Part shown: positions 24,531 to 32,889 of the stretch, one piece after another
Layout of the letters: each line of letters begins with the position of its first letter
Numbering within the stretch: the stretch's first letter is position 1
Source of the DNA: Brotaphodocola sp003480315
Lineage (GTDB): Bacteria; Bacillota; Clostridia; Lachnospirales; Lachnospiraceae
Length of the DNA: 64,000 nt
Assembly (NCBI RefSeq): GCF_964246085.1
Contig: NZ_CAXTPD010000004.1
Strand: one strand, 5' to 3'
Notes under the pieces: model-generated
Told to the model about the DNA's origin: nothing
Database searches by the model: none
Seen by the model: only the letters and a program-made list of their open reading frames with translations
Translations under genes and position numbers: made by a program

Positions 24531-24554
24531 TATGCAGGGGAGGGGTGTTTTTTT
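24506..24554 (+). terminator. terminator whose 3' arm holds the spoIIIAA ribosome binding site
   Basis: AACACCCCTTCCCT pairs with AGGGGAGGGGTGTT (one G-T pair) around CATATATATTATGC, followed by seven T. The GGGGAGGGGTG of the 3' arm is the Shine-Dalgarno for the TTG start at 24553. Confidence 0.85.
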
Positions 24555-25518
24555 GGATAAGCGGGAAGAACTGATCAAGATTTTTTCCAAAGATATCCGT
24601 GAGATCTTAAAGCAGGTCACGGTAGATTTCGAACAGGTACAGGAGATACGGCTGCGGGTCCATGCCCCGCTTCTGATGATCTGCAGCAACCGTGAGTATT
24701 ATATCACACGGGAAGGAAATCTAAGCATGCGCGCGGAAGAAGCATATCTGGTGACAAGGGATGCGTTAAAGGAAACGCTGGATTACATGAGCAGCTATTC
24801 CCTCTATGCCTTCGAGGAAGAAATCAGGCAGGGGTTTATTACGATCCAGGGTGGACACCGTATCGGTATCGCCGGAAAGACCATCACAGACGGTCACGGG
24901 ATTCGCAGCATGAAGTTCATTTCCTTCATCAATGTTCGTCTGTCCCACCAGGTGAAAGGGTGTGCAGGGACGGTGCTTCCATATCTGTATGACCGGGACA
25001 TGATCTTTCATACGCTCATCGTATCGCCGCCGCGATGTGGAAAAACCACACTTTTGCGGGATATTATCCGGCAGGTGTCAAATGGCAGCAGGGAGCATGC
25101 GGGGCTGACCATCGGGGTGATCGATGAGCGTTCGGAGATTGGAGCCTGTTACCAGGGGATTCCGCAGAATGAGCTGGGGATCCGGACGGATATTCTGGAC
25201 TGCTGTCCTAAGGCTCAGGGAATGATGATGCTGATCCGGACTATGTCACCTCAGGTGATCGCGGTGGACGAGATTGGAAGCCGGGAAGATCTGGAGGCGA
25301 TCGAGTATGTGATGAACTGCGGCTGCAAGCTGGTAGCCACAGTGCATGGAAATTCAATGGAGGACATCAGACAGAAACCGGTGCTTAGAAAGATGGTGCT
25401 GGAAAAGTGGTTTGAGCGGTATGTAATTTTAAATAACAGGGGAAAAGTGGGCAATATCGAGGAAATCTACGATTCCAGGGGATGCAGGCTTTACCCGGTG
25501 GGAGGTGAGTGCTTTTGA
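24553..25518 (+). CDS. spoIIIAA: stage III sporulation protein AA
   Basis: A 321-residue secretion-type ATPase of the mother cell, with Walker A SPPRCGKTTL, Walker B-like VIAVDEIGSRED and the VATVHGNSMEDI segment. It is thought to power the SpoIIIA-SpoIIQ channel between mother cell and forespore. TTG at 24553 is chosen because GGGGAGGGGTG precedes it; an ATG at 24532 lies within that Shine-Dalgarno hairpin. It is the first gene of the eight-gene spoIIIA operon. Confidence 0.95.
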   Translation: MDKREELIKIFSKDIREILKQVTVDFEQVQEIRLRVHAPLLMICSNREYYITREGNLSMRAEEAYLVTRDALKETLDYMSSYSLYAFEEEIRQGFITIQGGHRIGIAGKTITDGHGIRSMKFISFINVRLSHQVKGCAGTVLPYLYDRDMIFHTLIVSPPRCGKTTLLRDIIRQVSNGSREHAGLTIGVIDERSEIGACYQGIPQNELGIRTDILDCCPKAQGMMMLIRTMSPQVIAVDEIGSREDLEAIEYVMNCGCKLVATVHGNSMEDIRQKPVLRKMVLEKWFERYVILNNRGKVGNIEEIYDSRGCRLYPVGGECF

Positions 25519-26048
25519 ACATGCAGGGATGGATGAAGTTGTCTGGTGCAGTCTGTATTCTGTGGGGAGCGGCCGGAACCGGCATCTGGTTTGCCGGGCG
25601 GTACCGTCAGCGGATTCTGGAGCTGGAGCAGTTAAAGCAGATGGTATTTCTTTTAAAAGGACAGATTCTGTATGCCGGCGCACCTCTTCCGGAAGCTTTC
25701 GGGACGGTGGGCAAACGGGTGACCGGAACCCTGGGAAACCTGTTTCAGGAAACGGCAGCTCTGCTGGAGGCACAGCCCGGGGAGCCATTTCCGACAGTGT
25801 GGAGGAATGCGGTTTCCGGGATGGAGGGGAAGACGGCACTTTCAAAGTCGGACAGGCAGATGCTGGAGTCTCTGGGCGAGCATCTTGGCTTTTTGGATCG
25901 GGAGACCCAGGAGAGGACATTGCTCCTGTATCTGGAACAGGTGGATACAGAGCTTCTGGTTTTGCGGGAACACAAACAGGAACGCTGCAGGCTGTATACC
26001 AGTCTCGGTGTCATGGGCGGTCTGTTTCTTGCGGTGATCCTAGTCTGA
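25515..26048 (+). CDS. spoIIIAB: stage III sporulation protein AB
   Basis: A 177-residue protein with an N-terminal TM segment, a helical soluble middle like the type II secretion F domain and a C-terminal TM (GVMGGLFLAVILV). TTG at 25515 overlaps the spoIIIAA stop (TTGA) and is 6 bases from AGGTGAG; ATG at 25521 is the alternative start. Membrane component of the SpoIIIA channel. Confidence 0.88.
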   Translation: MNMQGWMKLSGAVCILWGAAGTGIWFAGRYRQRILELEQLKQMVFLLKGQILYAGAPLPEAFGTVGKRVTGTLGNLFQETAALLEAQPGEPFPTVWRNAVSGMEGKTALSKSDRQMLESLGEHLGFLDRETQERTLLLYLEQVDTELLVLREHKQERCRLYTSLGVMGGLFLAVILV

Positions 26049-26060
26049 TGGAGGGTACAT

Positions 26061-26255
26061 ATGGGCGTGAATCTGATTTTTCGCATTGCCGCGGTGGGAA
26101 TCCTGGTATCTGTGATCTGTCAGGTGCTGCGGCACAGCGGACGGGAGGAACAGGCATTTCTGACCAGTCTGGCGGGGCTGGTGCTTGTTCTGTTCTGGCT
26201 TGTGCCATATATTTATGAGCTGTTTGAAACTATGAAAAATCTGTTTGCATTGTAG
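26061..26255 (+). CDS. spoIIIAC: stage III sporulation protein AC
   Basis: A 64-residue protein with two TM helices (IFRIAAVGILVSVICQVL and LTSLAGLVLVLFWLVPYIYEL), the usual size. GGAGGGTACAT precedes the ATG. Confidence 0.93.
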   Translation: MGVNLIFRIAAVGILVSVICQVLRHSGREEQAFLTSLAGLVLVLFWLVPYIYELFETMKNLFAL

Positions 26256-26263
26256 GGGACGGT

Positions 26264-26650
26264 ATGACAGTAGTAACAGTGGGAATCATTGGGATCATGA
26301 CAGTGCTGATGGCAGTCCAGCTAAAAAGCCTGAAAGGAGAGTATGGCCTGTATCTGGTGCTGGCAGCAGCCTGTGTCATTTTTTTTTATGGGACGCTGCG
26401 GCTGAAAGGAATTCTGGAGGGTCTGCAGAAAATCCAGGATCTGATCCGTATCAATCCGGTTTATCTGAATACGCTGCTGAAAATGACAGGCATCACTTAT
26501 ATCGTGGAATTTGCTTCCGGAATTTGCAGGGATGCCGGGTACGCGGCATTGGGCACCCAGATTGAAATTTTTGGAAAGCTTTCTATTCTGGCAGTCAGTA
26601 TTCCGGTTATTCTGGCACTGCTGGATACGCTGCAGGGATTTCTGGCATGA
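26264..26650 (+). CDS. spoIIIAD: stage III sporulation protein AD
   Basis: A 128-residue protein with three to four TM helices (MTVVTVGIIGIMTVLMAV, YLVLAAACVIFFYG and LAVSIPVILALLDTLQ), matching the family in size and position. It starts 8 bases after spoIIIAC and its stop overlaps the spoIIIAE start (ATGA). Confidence 0.92.
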   Translation: MTVVTVGIIGIMTVLMAVQLKSLKGEYGLYLVLAAACVIFFYGTLRLKGILEGLQKIQDLIRINPVYLNTLLKMTGITYIVEFASGICRDAGYAALGTQIEIFGKLSILAVSIPVILALLDTLQGFLA

Positions 26651-27834
26651 GGCGGGGGAGAAGATGGCTGGTCTCGTTTGCTGCCGGCTTTTTTTTATTC
26701 TGTATATTCTGCCGGTTCTGGCCCGAAGACAGAGTATGGGCCATGGATACAGCTGCGGTGGAGTCTGTACTTTCAGGGGACGGGCTTTCCGGCATTGGGG
26801 ATATTGAGGATTATCTGAAACAGGAGCTGGGCAGCTCCGGCCATCGTATTTGTTTCGCGGATCTGATGCGGGCATTGGCGTCCGGAAATCTGAAGGAAGC
26901 GTCATCGCTGTGTCTGAAGGGACTTCGTCAGGCGGCTTTGGGAGAACTGCAGGGAAAAAACCGCATGGCGGGACGTCTTCTGGCGCTTGGTCTGTTTGGA
27001 GCTCTGTTTGCCGGATTTTCTGAAGTCTTTTCCGTGGGCCCTGTGGCGGAAACCGGATTTTTCCTGACCTATCTGATGATGTTCGCGATTTTGGCGGCTG
27101 TTTTCGGGGAAAGTGCGGGAGCCGCGGCACAGGTGCTGGAACGTCAGATCCAGTTTATGAAGGTATTGCTTCCCTCATATTTTACCGCGGTAGTCTGGTC
27201 CGGCGCAGGATTTTCTTCCGCGGCGTGGTATGAAGCAGCCTTGTTTCTGATCGCAGGGGTACAGAAGCTTTATGCCGGGCTTCTGCTTTCACTCGTACGA
27301 ATCTATTTTCTGGCAGTACTGGCAGGATCCATGGTGAAAGAGGATATGTTTTCACGGATGACGGAACTTTTAAGATCCGGGATCAGCTGGGGAAGCCGAT
27401 CACTGATCGGGATCGTGTTGGGATTTCAGCTGATCCAGGGCATGGTGCTTCCATATGCAGATTCTGTGAAGAATGCCGGAATGCAGCGGCTTTTACAGGC
27501 AATTCCCGGAATCGGAGACGGGGCGGGAGCGGTGACAAAGCTGATGATGGGATCCGGCGTGCTCATTAAAAATACCATGGGTGCAGCGGCTGTTCTGCTG
27601 CTGTTTGTGCTTTCTATCCTGCCACTGGCAAGGATTCTGGTTCTGTATCTGCTTTACCGAGGGGTGGCAGCTGTGCTGCAGCCGGTAGCAGATAATCGTC
27701 TGACAGCCTGTCTGAGCGGTGCGGCCCAGGCTCAGGCAATGCTGCTGAGAGTGGCAGCGTCAGGATTTTTGCTGTTTGCAGTTACCATTGCACTGATCTG
27801 TCAGGGAACGAATGCGGCTTACCTGTCATCGTAG
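26647..27834 (+). CDS. spoIIIAE: stage III sporulation protein AE
   Basis: A 395-residue polytopic membrane protein with an N-terminal signal-like segment (about 8-25), an extracytoplasmic part, then about seven hydrophobic segments in the second half. It has the usual size and place in the operon and is a permease-like part of the mother-cell channel. ATG at 26647 overlaps the previous stop; CAGGGA upstream is a modest Shine-Dalgarno. Confidence 0.92.
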   Translation: MRRGRRWLVSFAAGFFLFCIFCRFWPEDRVWAMDTAAVESVLSGDGLSGIGDIEDYLKQELGSSGHRICFADLMRALASGNLKEASSLCLKGLRQAALGELQGKNRMAGRLLALGLFGALFAGFSEVFSVGPVAETGFFLTYLMMFAILAAVFGESAGAAAQVLERQIQFMKVLLPSYFTAVVWSGAGFSSAAWYEAALFLIAGVQKLYAGLLLSLVRIYFLAVLAGSMVKEDMFSRMTELLRSGISWGSRSLIGIVLGFQLIQGMVLPYADSVKNAGMQRLLQAIPGIGDGAGAVTKLMMGSGVLIKNTMGAAAVLLLFVLSILPLARILVLYLLYRGVAAVLQPVADNRLTACLSGAAQAQAMLLRVAASGFLLFAVTIALICQGTNAAYLSS

Positions 27835-27901
27835 AGAAGAAGGCCTGGTATGCGGGAACGTGTGCCTGAACCAAAGGGTTGTGGAAAAGGGAGGTGGCTG
27901 T

Positions 27902-28495
27902 GTGACGGCGGTATACGAATGGATCCGAAACCTGGTGGCATTCTTCCTGTTTTTGTCGGTGATGGAAAATCTGCTTCCGGGGCAGAAATACGGAAAGTAT
28001 ATCCGGCTGTTTGCAGGTATGGTACTGATCCTTCTGGTGGCGGAGCCATTTACCTCCGGATTTGACCTGGAAGAAGTGCTGGCACGCAGTTACGAGAATC
28101 TGGTGCTCCGCTGGGAGGCCGGAGAACTGCAGGATGATCTGGGAGCGGAAGAGCAGGAATATCTGGGCCGGGTACTTTCCGAGTATGAGGAAGCGGTCAG
28201 CCAGGATATACAGGAACTGGCCAGGTCCTGCGGCCTGGATTTGTCAGAATGCAGCGTTCACATTGAGAACAATGAAAACAGTCCGCAATTTGGGACGGTG
28301 CAGAGCATTTTTGCGGTTTTGCCGCAACAGTCTGGAGAAACGGAAAAAGAGAAGCTGTCAAATAAGATTCAGGAATATTATGGTCTGGAGGAGCGGTATG
28401 TGGAAATTGAAATTGCCGGAGGGGAAGGACCGGTGGATTTTTCTTCTGACGGTGGGGGTGATCCTGTGTATTCTGGCATTCCCGGTGGGAAGTAA
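27902..28495 (+). CDS. spoIIIAF: stage III sporulation protein AF
   Basis: A 197-residue protein with two TM helices at the N-terminus (IRNLVAFFLFLSVMENLL and YIRLFAGMVLILLVAEPF), then a soluble ring-forming type domain. GTG at 27902 has GGGAGG 7 bases upstream; upstream ATGs in frame lie in a Cys-rich non-homologous stretch. The last 98 bases overlap spoIIIAG in another frame. Confidence 0.88.
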   Translation: MTAVYEWIRNLVAFFLFLSVMENLLPGQKYGKYIRLFAGMVLILLVAEPFTSGFDLEEVLARSYENLVLRWEAGELQDDLGAEEQEYLGRVLSEYEEAVSQDIQELARSCGLDLSECSVHIENNENSPQFGTVQSIFAVLPQQSGETEKEKLSNKIQEYYGLEERYVEIEIAGGEGPVDFSSDGGGDPVYSGIPGGK

Positions 28496-28970
28496 GAGCA
28501 GCAGAGGAACTCTGCCGCTATCCCGGATGGAAGCTGAAAACGTAACGGCTTCTGCGCCAGGCAGCCAGGATGCGGCGGCCTATGAGCAGAAGCTGGAAAA
28601 GCGGGTGCGGGAAATCCTGCGGGGTGTTTCCGGCGTGGGGGAAGTGGATGTGATGATCGTACTAAAATCCTCTGTGGAAAAGGTGATCCAGGTGGACAAC
28701 AGCAGCTCGAAGTCAGTGACCACGGAAAAGGGGAGCGGAACAGACCGTTCTGTGGAAACGATGGATCAGGAGCACAATACGGTGCTGACAGGGAGCGGAA
28801 GCGGTCAGGAACCTGTGGTGGCAAAGGAGGTTTATCCGGAGATTGCCGGAATTATCATCAGCGCCTCAGGGGGAGGAAATGCATCGGTCCAGGCAGAGAT
28901 TTCCGGGGCTATGGAGGCATTATTCGGACTTCCGGCGAATAAAATAAAAGTGTTAAAGCGGGTGGAGTGA
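28398..28970 (+). CDS. spoIIIAG: stage III sporulation protein AG
   Basis: A 190-residue protein with one TM helix (about 13-30, WIFLLTVGVILCILAF) and a ring-building EscJ/PrgK-like domain (about 65-190), interrupted as usual by a polar beta insertion (about 95-150). ATG at 28398 with GGAGGAG just upstream gives the short cytoplasmic leader typical of the family. This start implies a long 98-base overlap with spoIIIAF. Confidence 0.9.
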   Translation: MWKLKLPEGKDRWIFLLTVGVILCILAFPVGSKSSRGTLPLSRMEAENVTASAPGSQDAAAYEQKLEKRVREILRGVSGVGEVDVMIVLKSSVEKVIQVDNSSSKSVTTEKGSGTDRSVETMDQEHNTVLTGSGSGQEPVVAKEVYPEIAGIIISASGGGNASVQAEISGAMEALFGLPANKIKVLKRVE

Positions 28971-28986
28971 AAGAAGGAGCGTCGGT

Positions 28987-29778
28987 ATGAAGCTGAAACG
29001 GGAAGGAACACCAAAACAGGACATCAATATGAAAAAACTGTTTCGAAGGAACCAGATCATCATTACAACGCTGGCCATCATGATCGCGGCTGCCGGATAT
29101 CTGAATTATGCCGGAAAAAGGGATCTGGCAGCCAGTACCGGAGAAGACATCTATCAGGCCGGAACCTTTGATATTTCGGAAGAGGATCTGCTGGCGGAAA
29201 ACCAGAAAAAGGGACAGGAGGATACCGCCATGATCGAGGAAGCACAGCCACAGGCGGAAGGAACAAAGCTTCAGGCGGAAGCATCGCAGGATGGAAGCTT
29301 TCTGGCAGAGGCAGAGGCAGATGCGGGAACGGACCAGGCTGTGGTTGACAGCTGGGACGGCGGTGAGGAAGCCGGCATGGAAAATCCGGGCGAAGCGGTA
29401 CTGACCAGCGGGCTTACTGTATCAGATTACATAGCCGGCGTGCAGTTAAACCGGGAGCAGATCCGCGCAAGAAATAAGGAAACTTTAAATTCCATCATTA
29501 ACAGCACGAACATTGATGAGGCTGCCAAGCAGGAGGCAATCCAGCACATGATCGCCATGACGGCGGTGGCAGAAAAGGAGAATGCTGCGGAGACGCTTTT
29601 GCAGGCCCGGGGCTTTGCAGATCCGGTGGTGAGCCTGACGGACGGCAAGGTAGACGTTGTGATTCATGCACCTTCCATCACGGACCAGCAGCGCGCACAG
29701 ATCGAGGATATTGTAAAGCGGAAAACAGAAGTCGGGGCTGAAAACATCATTATCACACTCTTGAATCTTGAGGACTAA
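28987..29778 (+). CDS. spoIIIAH: stage III sporulation protein AH
   Basis: A 263-residue protein with one TM helix (about 22-42), a long Glu/Gln/Ala-rich linker and a C-terminal EscJ-like domain (about 160-263) that in Bacillus binds forespore SpoIIQ. The start ATG follows AAGGAGCG; a second in-frame ATG at 29029 would shorten the leader. Last gene of the spoIIIA operon. No spoIIQ gene is in this window. Confidence 0.92.
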   Translation: MKLKREGTPKQDINMKKLFRRNQIIITTLAIMIAAAGYLNYAGKRDLAASTGEDIYQAGTFDISEEDLLAENQKKGQEDTAMIEEAQPQAEGTKLQAEASQDGSFLAEAEADAGTDQAVVDSWDGGEEAGMENPGEAVLTSGLTVSDYIAGVQLNREQIRARNKETLNSIINSTNIDEAAKQEAIQHMIAMTAVAEKENAAETLLQARGFADPVVSLTDGKVDVVIHAPSITDQQRAQIEDIVKRKTEVGAENIIITLLNLED

Positions 29779-29792
29779 AGGAAAAAAGCCCC

Positions 29793-29821
29793 TTTGCAAA
29801 TCAGGGCAGATTTGTTATACT
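29793..29821 (+). promoter_or_regulatory. promoter of the Asp23/Gls24 gene
   Basis: TTTGCA (29793-29798), 17-base spacer, TATACT (29816-29821). Confidence 0.55.
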
Positions 29822-29882
29822 ATAGGAAACATGGATTTCTGGTGAAGGCTATGGAATCTGTCTGATCTGAGGAGGGAATACT

Positions 29883-30266
29883 GTGGCAGAGTTAGAAGGA
29901 AGAAATACACATAAATTATATGAAAAAGAGATGATGGGCGAGGTGCGTATTGCGGATGAAGTGGTAGCTATCATTGCGGGTCTGGCAGCAACAGAGGTAG
30001 ATGGCGTGGATTCCATGGCCGGCAACATCACCAATGAACTGGTAGGAAAGCTGGGTATGAAGAATCTGTCTAAGGGTGTAAAAGTGGACGTAACCGAGGA
30101 GCATGTGTCTGTAGATCTGTCTTTAAACATCAAGTATGGCTACAACATCCCGGATGTGAGCGAACGTGTTCAGGACCGAGTGAAGTCTGCTATTGAGAAC
30201 ATGACCGGCCTTACTGTGCTGGATGTCAATATCCGCATTGCAGGCGTCAACATTAACGAGCAGTAA
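29883..30266 (+). CDS. Asp23/Gls24 family protein (YqhY-like)
   Basis: A 127-residue Asp23/Gls24 protein (GEVRIADEVVAIIAGLAATEVDGVDSMAG...KYGYNIPDVSERVQDRVKSAIENMTGLTVLDVNIRI). Homologues such as Bacillus YqhY lie near nusB and influence lipid or envelope homeostasis. GTG at 29883 follows GAGGAGGGAATACT. It lies between spoIIIA and the nusB cluster, with its own promoter and a terminator at about 30290-30316. Confidence 0.92.
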   Translation: MAELEGRNTHKLYEKEMMGEVRIADEVVAIIAGLAATEVDGVDSMAGNITNELVGKLGMKNLSKGVKVDVTEEHVSVDLSLNIKYGYNIPDVSERVQDRVKSAIENMTGLTVLDVNIRIAGVNINEQ

Positions 30267-30286
30267 AACAGAATATAAAGCAGGAA

Positions 30287-30316
30287 AGCTGGCCGGGGAA
30301 AAGGGTCGGCTTTTTT
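30287..30316 (+). terminator. terminator after the Asp23/Gls24 gene
   Basis: A short imperfect stem (AGCTGGCC.../GGTCGGCT) followed by TTTTTT. The conserved-loop hairpin at 30317 starts right after the T-run. Confidence 0.6.
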
Positions 30317-30345
30317 GTTTCAGAGGAAAGTGCGTCCAGTGAAAC
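30317..30345 (+). repeat. terminator-following hairpin with GGAAAGTGCGTCC loop
   Basis: GTTTCAgaGGA/TCCagTGAAAC around AAGTGCG. The loop resembles those at 595 and 9710, and the hairpin again sits directly behind a terminator T-run. Confidence 0.65.
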
Positions 30346-30394
30346 TTCAATCTGCGGATGCCTTGCGAAAAATACGACAATAAGATATCGATAG

Positions 30395-30423
30395 TTACAT
30401 TTTTGTGAGAATGGTGTTATAAT
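30395..30423 (+). promoter_or_regulatory. promoter of the ion transporter gene
   Basis: TTACAT (30395-30400), 17-base spacer, TATAAT (30418-30423). Confidence 0.6.
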
Positions 30424-30494
30424 CCATGTATGTTTTTCGAAAAGAACAATTTGGATCGCTGCCTGGGATTGGGCGAACAAAGGAGGAAATAGTG

Positions 30495-31835
30495 ATGAAT
30501 CTTGCATTTTGCATTCCATTTGCAGGACTGCTGCTTTGCATCGCGGTGCTTCCGCTCATCAAAGCAGAGTGGTGGGAGACACATCAGCCGCATGCGGTTA
30601 TATTCTGGTCGCTGCTGTTTGTGCTGCCGTTTGCATTTGTGTACGGACCGGGACAGGCGTTTGAGAAGGTGCTTGAGTGTATCGTAGATGATTATCTGAC
30701 CTTTATCATTCTGCTGTTCGGTCTGTTCTGCGTGTCTGGTAATATTACCCTGGAGGGGGATCTGGCCGGATCCCCGCGCATTAACGTGGGACTTCTTCTG
30801 ATCGGCACCATGCTATCCAGCTGGATCGGTACGACGGGGGCCAGTATGCTGATGGTGCGCCCGGTCATTAAGATGAATGCCTGGAGAAAACGGAGAAGCC
30901 ACATCATGGTGTTCTTTATTTTTCTGATCTCCAATATTGGCGGCTGCCTGACTCCGATCGGAGATCCGCCGCTGCTGATGGGATTTATGCGCGGCATTCC
31001 TTTTTTCTGGAGCCTGCATCTCTTGCCGGTTCTGCTGTTTAATGCAGTCATTCTGCTGACCATTTTTTATTTTCTGGACCGCAGGGCTTACCGCAGGGAT
31101 ATCGCGGATGGTTTAAAGCCGGATATCAGTAAACCAGGTACGGAGGTCCACATTCTGGGGCTCCATAACCTGATCTTTCTGGTCATGATCGTGGCGGCTG
31201 TCATCTTAAGCGGAACTCTTCCTGGGATGGAAGCATTCCGGGATGCAGAGGGTGCAGTGCGCGGAATCCGGCTGTTTGGTGAAGTGACCTTAACCTATCC
31301 GGCGCTGATCGAGATCGTGATGATTCTTGCGGCGGCCTTTCTGTCTTTTAAAACGACAAATGTGGAAATCCGCCGGAAGAACCACTTTACCTGGGGGGCT
31401 ATCCACGAGGTTGCAGTACTTTTTATCGGCATCTTTATTACCATGCAGCCGGCACTCATGATCTTAAAGGCAAATGGCGCAAGTCTTGGTTTAAGCAAAC
31501 CTTTTGAGATGTTCTGGGCTACGGGATGTCTGTCCAGCTTCCTCGATAACACGCCGACCTATCTGGTATTTCTGACCACAGCCGGGGCCCTTGGCTTTAC
31601 CGAAGGGATGACGACCATTTTGGGAACGGTTCCGATCGCTATGCTTAAGGCTATTTCCTGTGGCGCTGTATTTATGGGAGCAAATACCTATATCGGCAAT
31701 GCTCCGAACTTTATGGTCAAATCCATTTCTGACGAGAATGGTATCCGGATGCCTTCGTTTTTTGGCTATCTGCTCTGGTCTGTTACATTTTTGATTCCGG
31801 TATTTTTGCTGGACACGCTGGTATTCTTTTTATAA
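30495..31835 (+). CDS. ion transporter superfamily permease (CitMHS/NhaD-like)
   Basis: A 446-residue protein with about 11 hydrophobic segments and the repeated loop signatures of the ion-transporter superfamily: TTGASMLMVRPVIKMN with GGCLTPIGDPPLL in the first half and LSSFLDNTPTYLVF with GANTYIGNAPNFMVKS in the second. Annotated relatives are called sodium:proton antiporters or putative citrate transporters; the transported ion cannot be read from sequence. ATG at 30495 has AAAGGAGG upstream; the ORF could extend to 30426, but that stretch contains the promoter's downstream region. Confidence 0.8.
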   Translation: MNLAFCIPFAGLLLCIAVLPLIKAEWWETHQPHAVIFWSLLFVLPFAFVYGPGQAFEKVLECIVDDYLTFIILLFGLFCVSGNITLEGDLAGSPRINVGLLLIGTMLSSWIGTTGASMLMVRPVIKMNAWRKRRSHIMVFFIFLISNIGGCLTPIGDPPLLMGFMRGIPFFWSLHLLPVLLFNAVILLTIFYFLDRRAYRRDIADGLKPDISKPGTEVHILGLHNLIFLVMIVAAVILSGTLPGMEAFRDAEGAVRGIRLFGEVTLTYPALIEIVMILAAAFLSFKTTNVEIRRKNHFTWGAIHEVAVLFIGIFITMQPALMILKANGASLGLSKPFEMFWATGCLSSFLDNTPTYLVFLTTAGALGFTEGMTTILGTVPIAMLKAISCGAVFMGANTYIGNAPNFMVKSISDENGIRMPSFFGYLLWSVTFLIPVFLLDTLVFFL

Positions 31836-31850
31836 GGAGGAGAACAGACT

Positions 31851-32888
31851 ATGGAATATACACAGGAAAGTCTCCGCGAGCTTGCGGAGCGGATCTACGA
31901 CCTGGATGCAGAAGTTTATACCCGTCTTGGTTCTTCCCTGGGCCGTGTGTTCAACCGGGACCGGGAACGCTGCGTGATGGAGATCGTCCAGCTGATGATG
32001 CAGCGTGACAGCGGTCATCAGCTTCGAAGTGAGCTGGCCCTGATCAGCAATATGGCCCGCACCATCCCGGATAAGGAAAGCCGCTCTATGATCATGCGGG
32101 AATACACGGGTATTCTGCATGAGGTGATGGCATTGCCTACCAGTTTTGGAGATGGAGATGTACTGGATCAGAGGATGGCCAGCTTAAATGCACTGAATCT
32201 GGAAAACCGTTTCACCGGCAAGGACCATCTGATCATCTGCATCAGCCGTACCTATGCCTGTGGCGGCAATGAGATCGGATTTACCCTGGCAGACCGCCTG
32301 CGGATCAATTACTATGATGCGGAAATCTTCTCTGCGGTGTTAAAACGCCTGGAGGCAGAAAAAGACCATGTAAAGGATCTGAGCAGTTATCCGGGAAAAA
32401 CTCTGGACATGGCAAATCAGGAAACTGCTTTCGCGAAGCCGCAGAAGATGACGCTGAAAACCTGGGCTGCCGAATTCAGCCGGTATCACGGTTTAAGTAA
32501 ACGGGATGCAATCTTTTTTAACCAGAGTGACCTGATCTGCGAGATGGCGCGACATGAAGATTTTATTGTGATGGGCCGCTGTGCCGATGTGATCCTGACC
32601 AACAATCATATTCCGCACATCAGTATTTTTATTACGGCGCCATTTGAGCAGCGTCTGCGTCGTGCCATGAAAATCCACCCGGATTTCAGTGAGAAGAAGA
32701 CAAAGCACCTGCTCAGGAAGCTGGACCGGGATCATCAGAATTATTACCATTTCTTTACCGGAAGAAAATGGGGCAATGCTTCTAACTATGATCTGTGTTT
32801 AAATAGTGCTGCTTATGGAATTGATGGTTCTGTGGATTTTATTCTGCGTATGCTGGACCGCGAGGGAAGGCTGAATTTCCCACAGTAA
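31851..32888 (+). CDS. cytidylate-kinase-like P-loop protein with N-terminal extension
   Basis: A 345-residue protein. Residues about 125-335 match the cytidylate-kinase-like family: a start like HLIICISRTYACGGNEIGFTLADRL, the RCADVIL region and LDRDHQNYYHFFTGRKWG. The first 120 residues are a helical extension of unknown role. The usual GxxGxGK loop is reduced to ISRTYACGGNEIG, so true CMP kinase activity is uncertain. It follows the transporter by 15 bases (AAGGAGGAG) and is probably co-transcribed; its end is 1 base from the converging YdcZ-type gene. Confidence 0.78.
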   Translation: MEYTQESLRELAERIYDLDAEVYTRLGSSLGRVFNRDRERCVMEIVQLMMQRDSGHQLRSELALISNMARTIPDKESRSMIMREYTGILHEVMALPTSFGDGDVLDQRMASLNALNLENRFTGKDHLIICISRTYACGGNEIGFTLADRLRINYYDAEIFSAVLKRLEAEKDHVKDLSSYPGKTLDMANQETAFAKPQKMTLKTWAAEFSRYHGLSKRDAIFFNQSDLICEMARHEDFIVMGRCADVILTNNHIPHISIFITAPFEQRLRRAMKIHPDFSEKKTKHLLRKLDRDHQNYYHFFTGRKWGNASNYDLCLNSAAYGIDGSVDFILRMLDREGRLNFPQ

Positions 32889-32889
32889 T

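Noticed and set aside
25505..26218. Long plus-strand frame rich in Gly, Arg and Ser across spoIIIAB
   Set aside because: It is an alternative-frame shadow of spoIIIAB and spoIIIAC, which have clear family matches and ribosome binding sites.
26321..27130. Minus-strand frame of 269 codons opposite spoIIIAD/AE
   Set aside because: Composition is the reverse of membrane-protein coding sequence; no start signal or motif.
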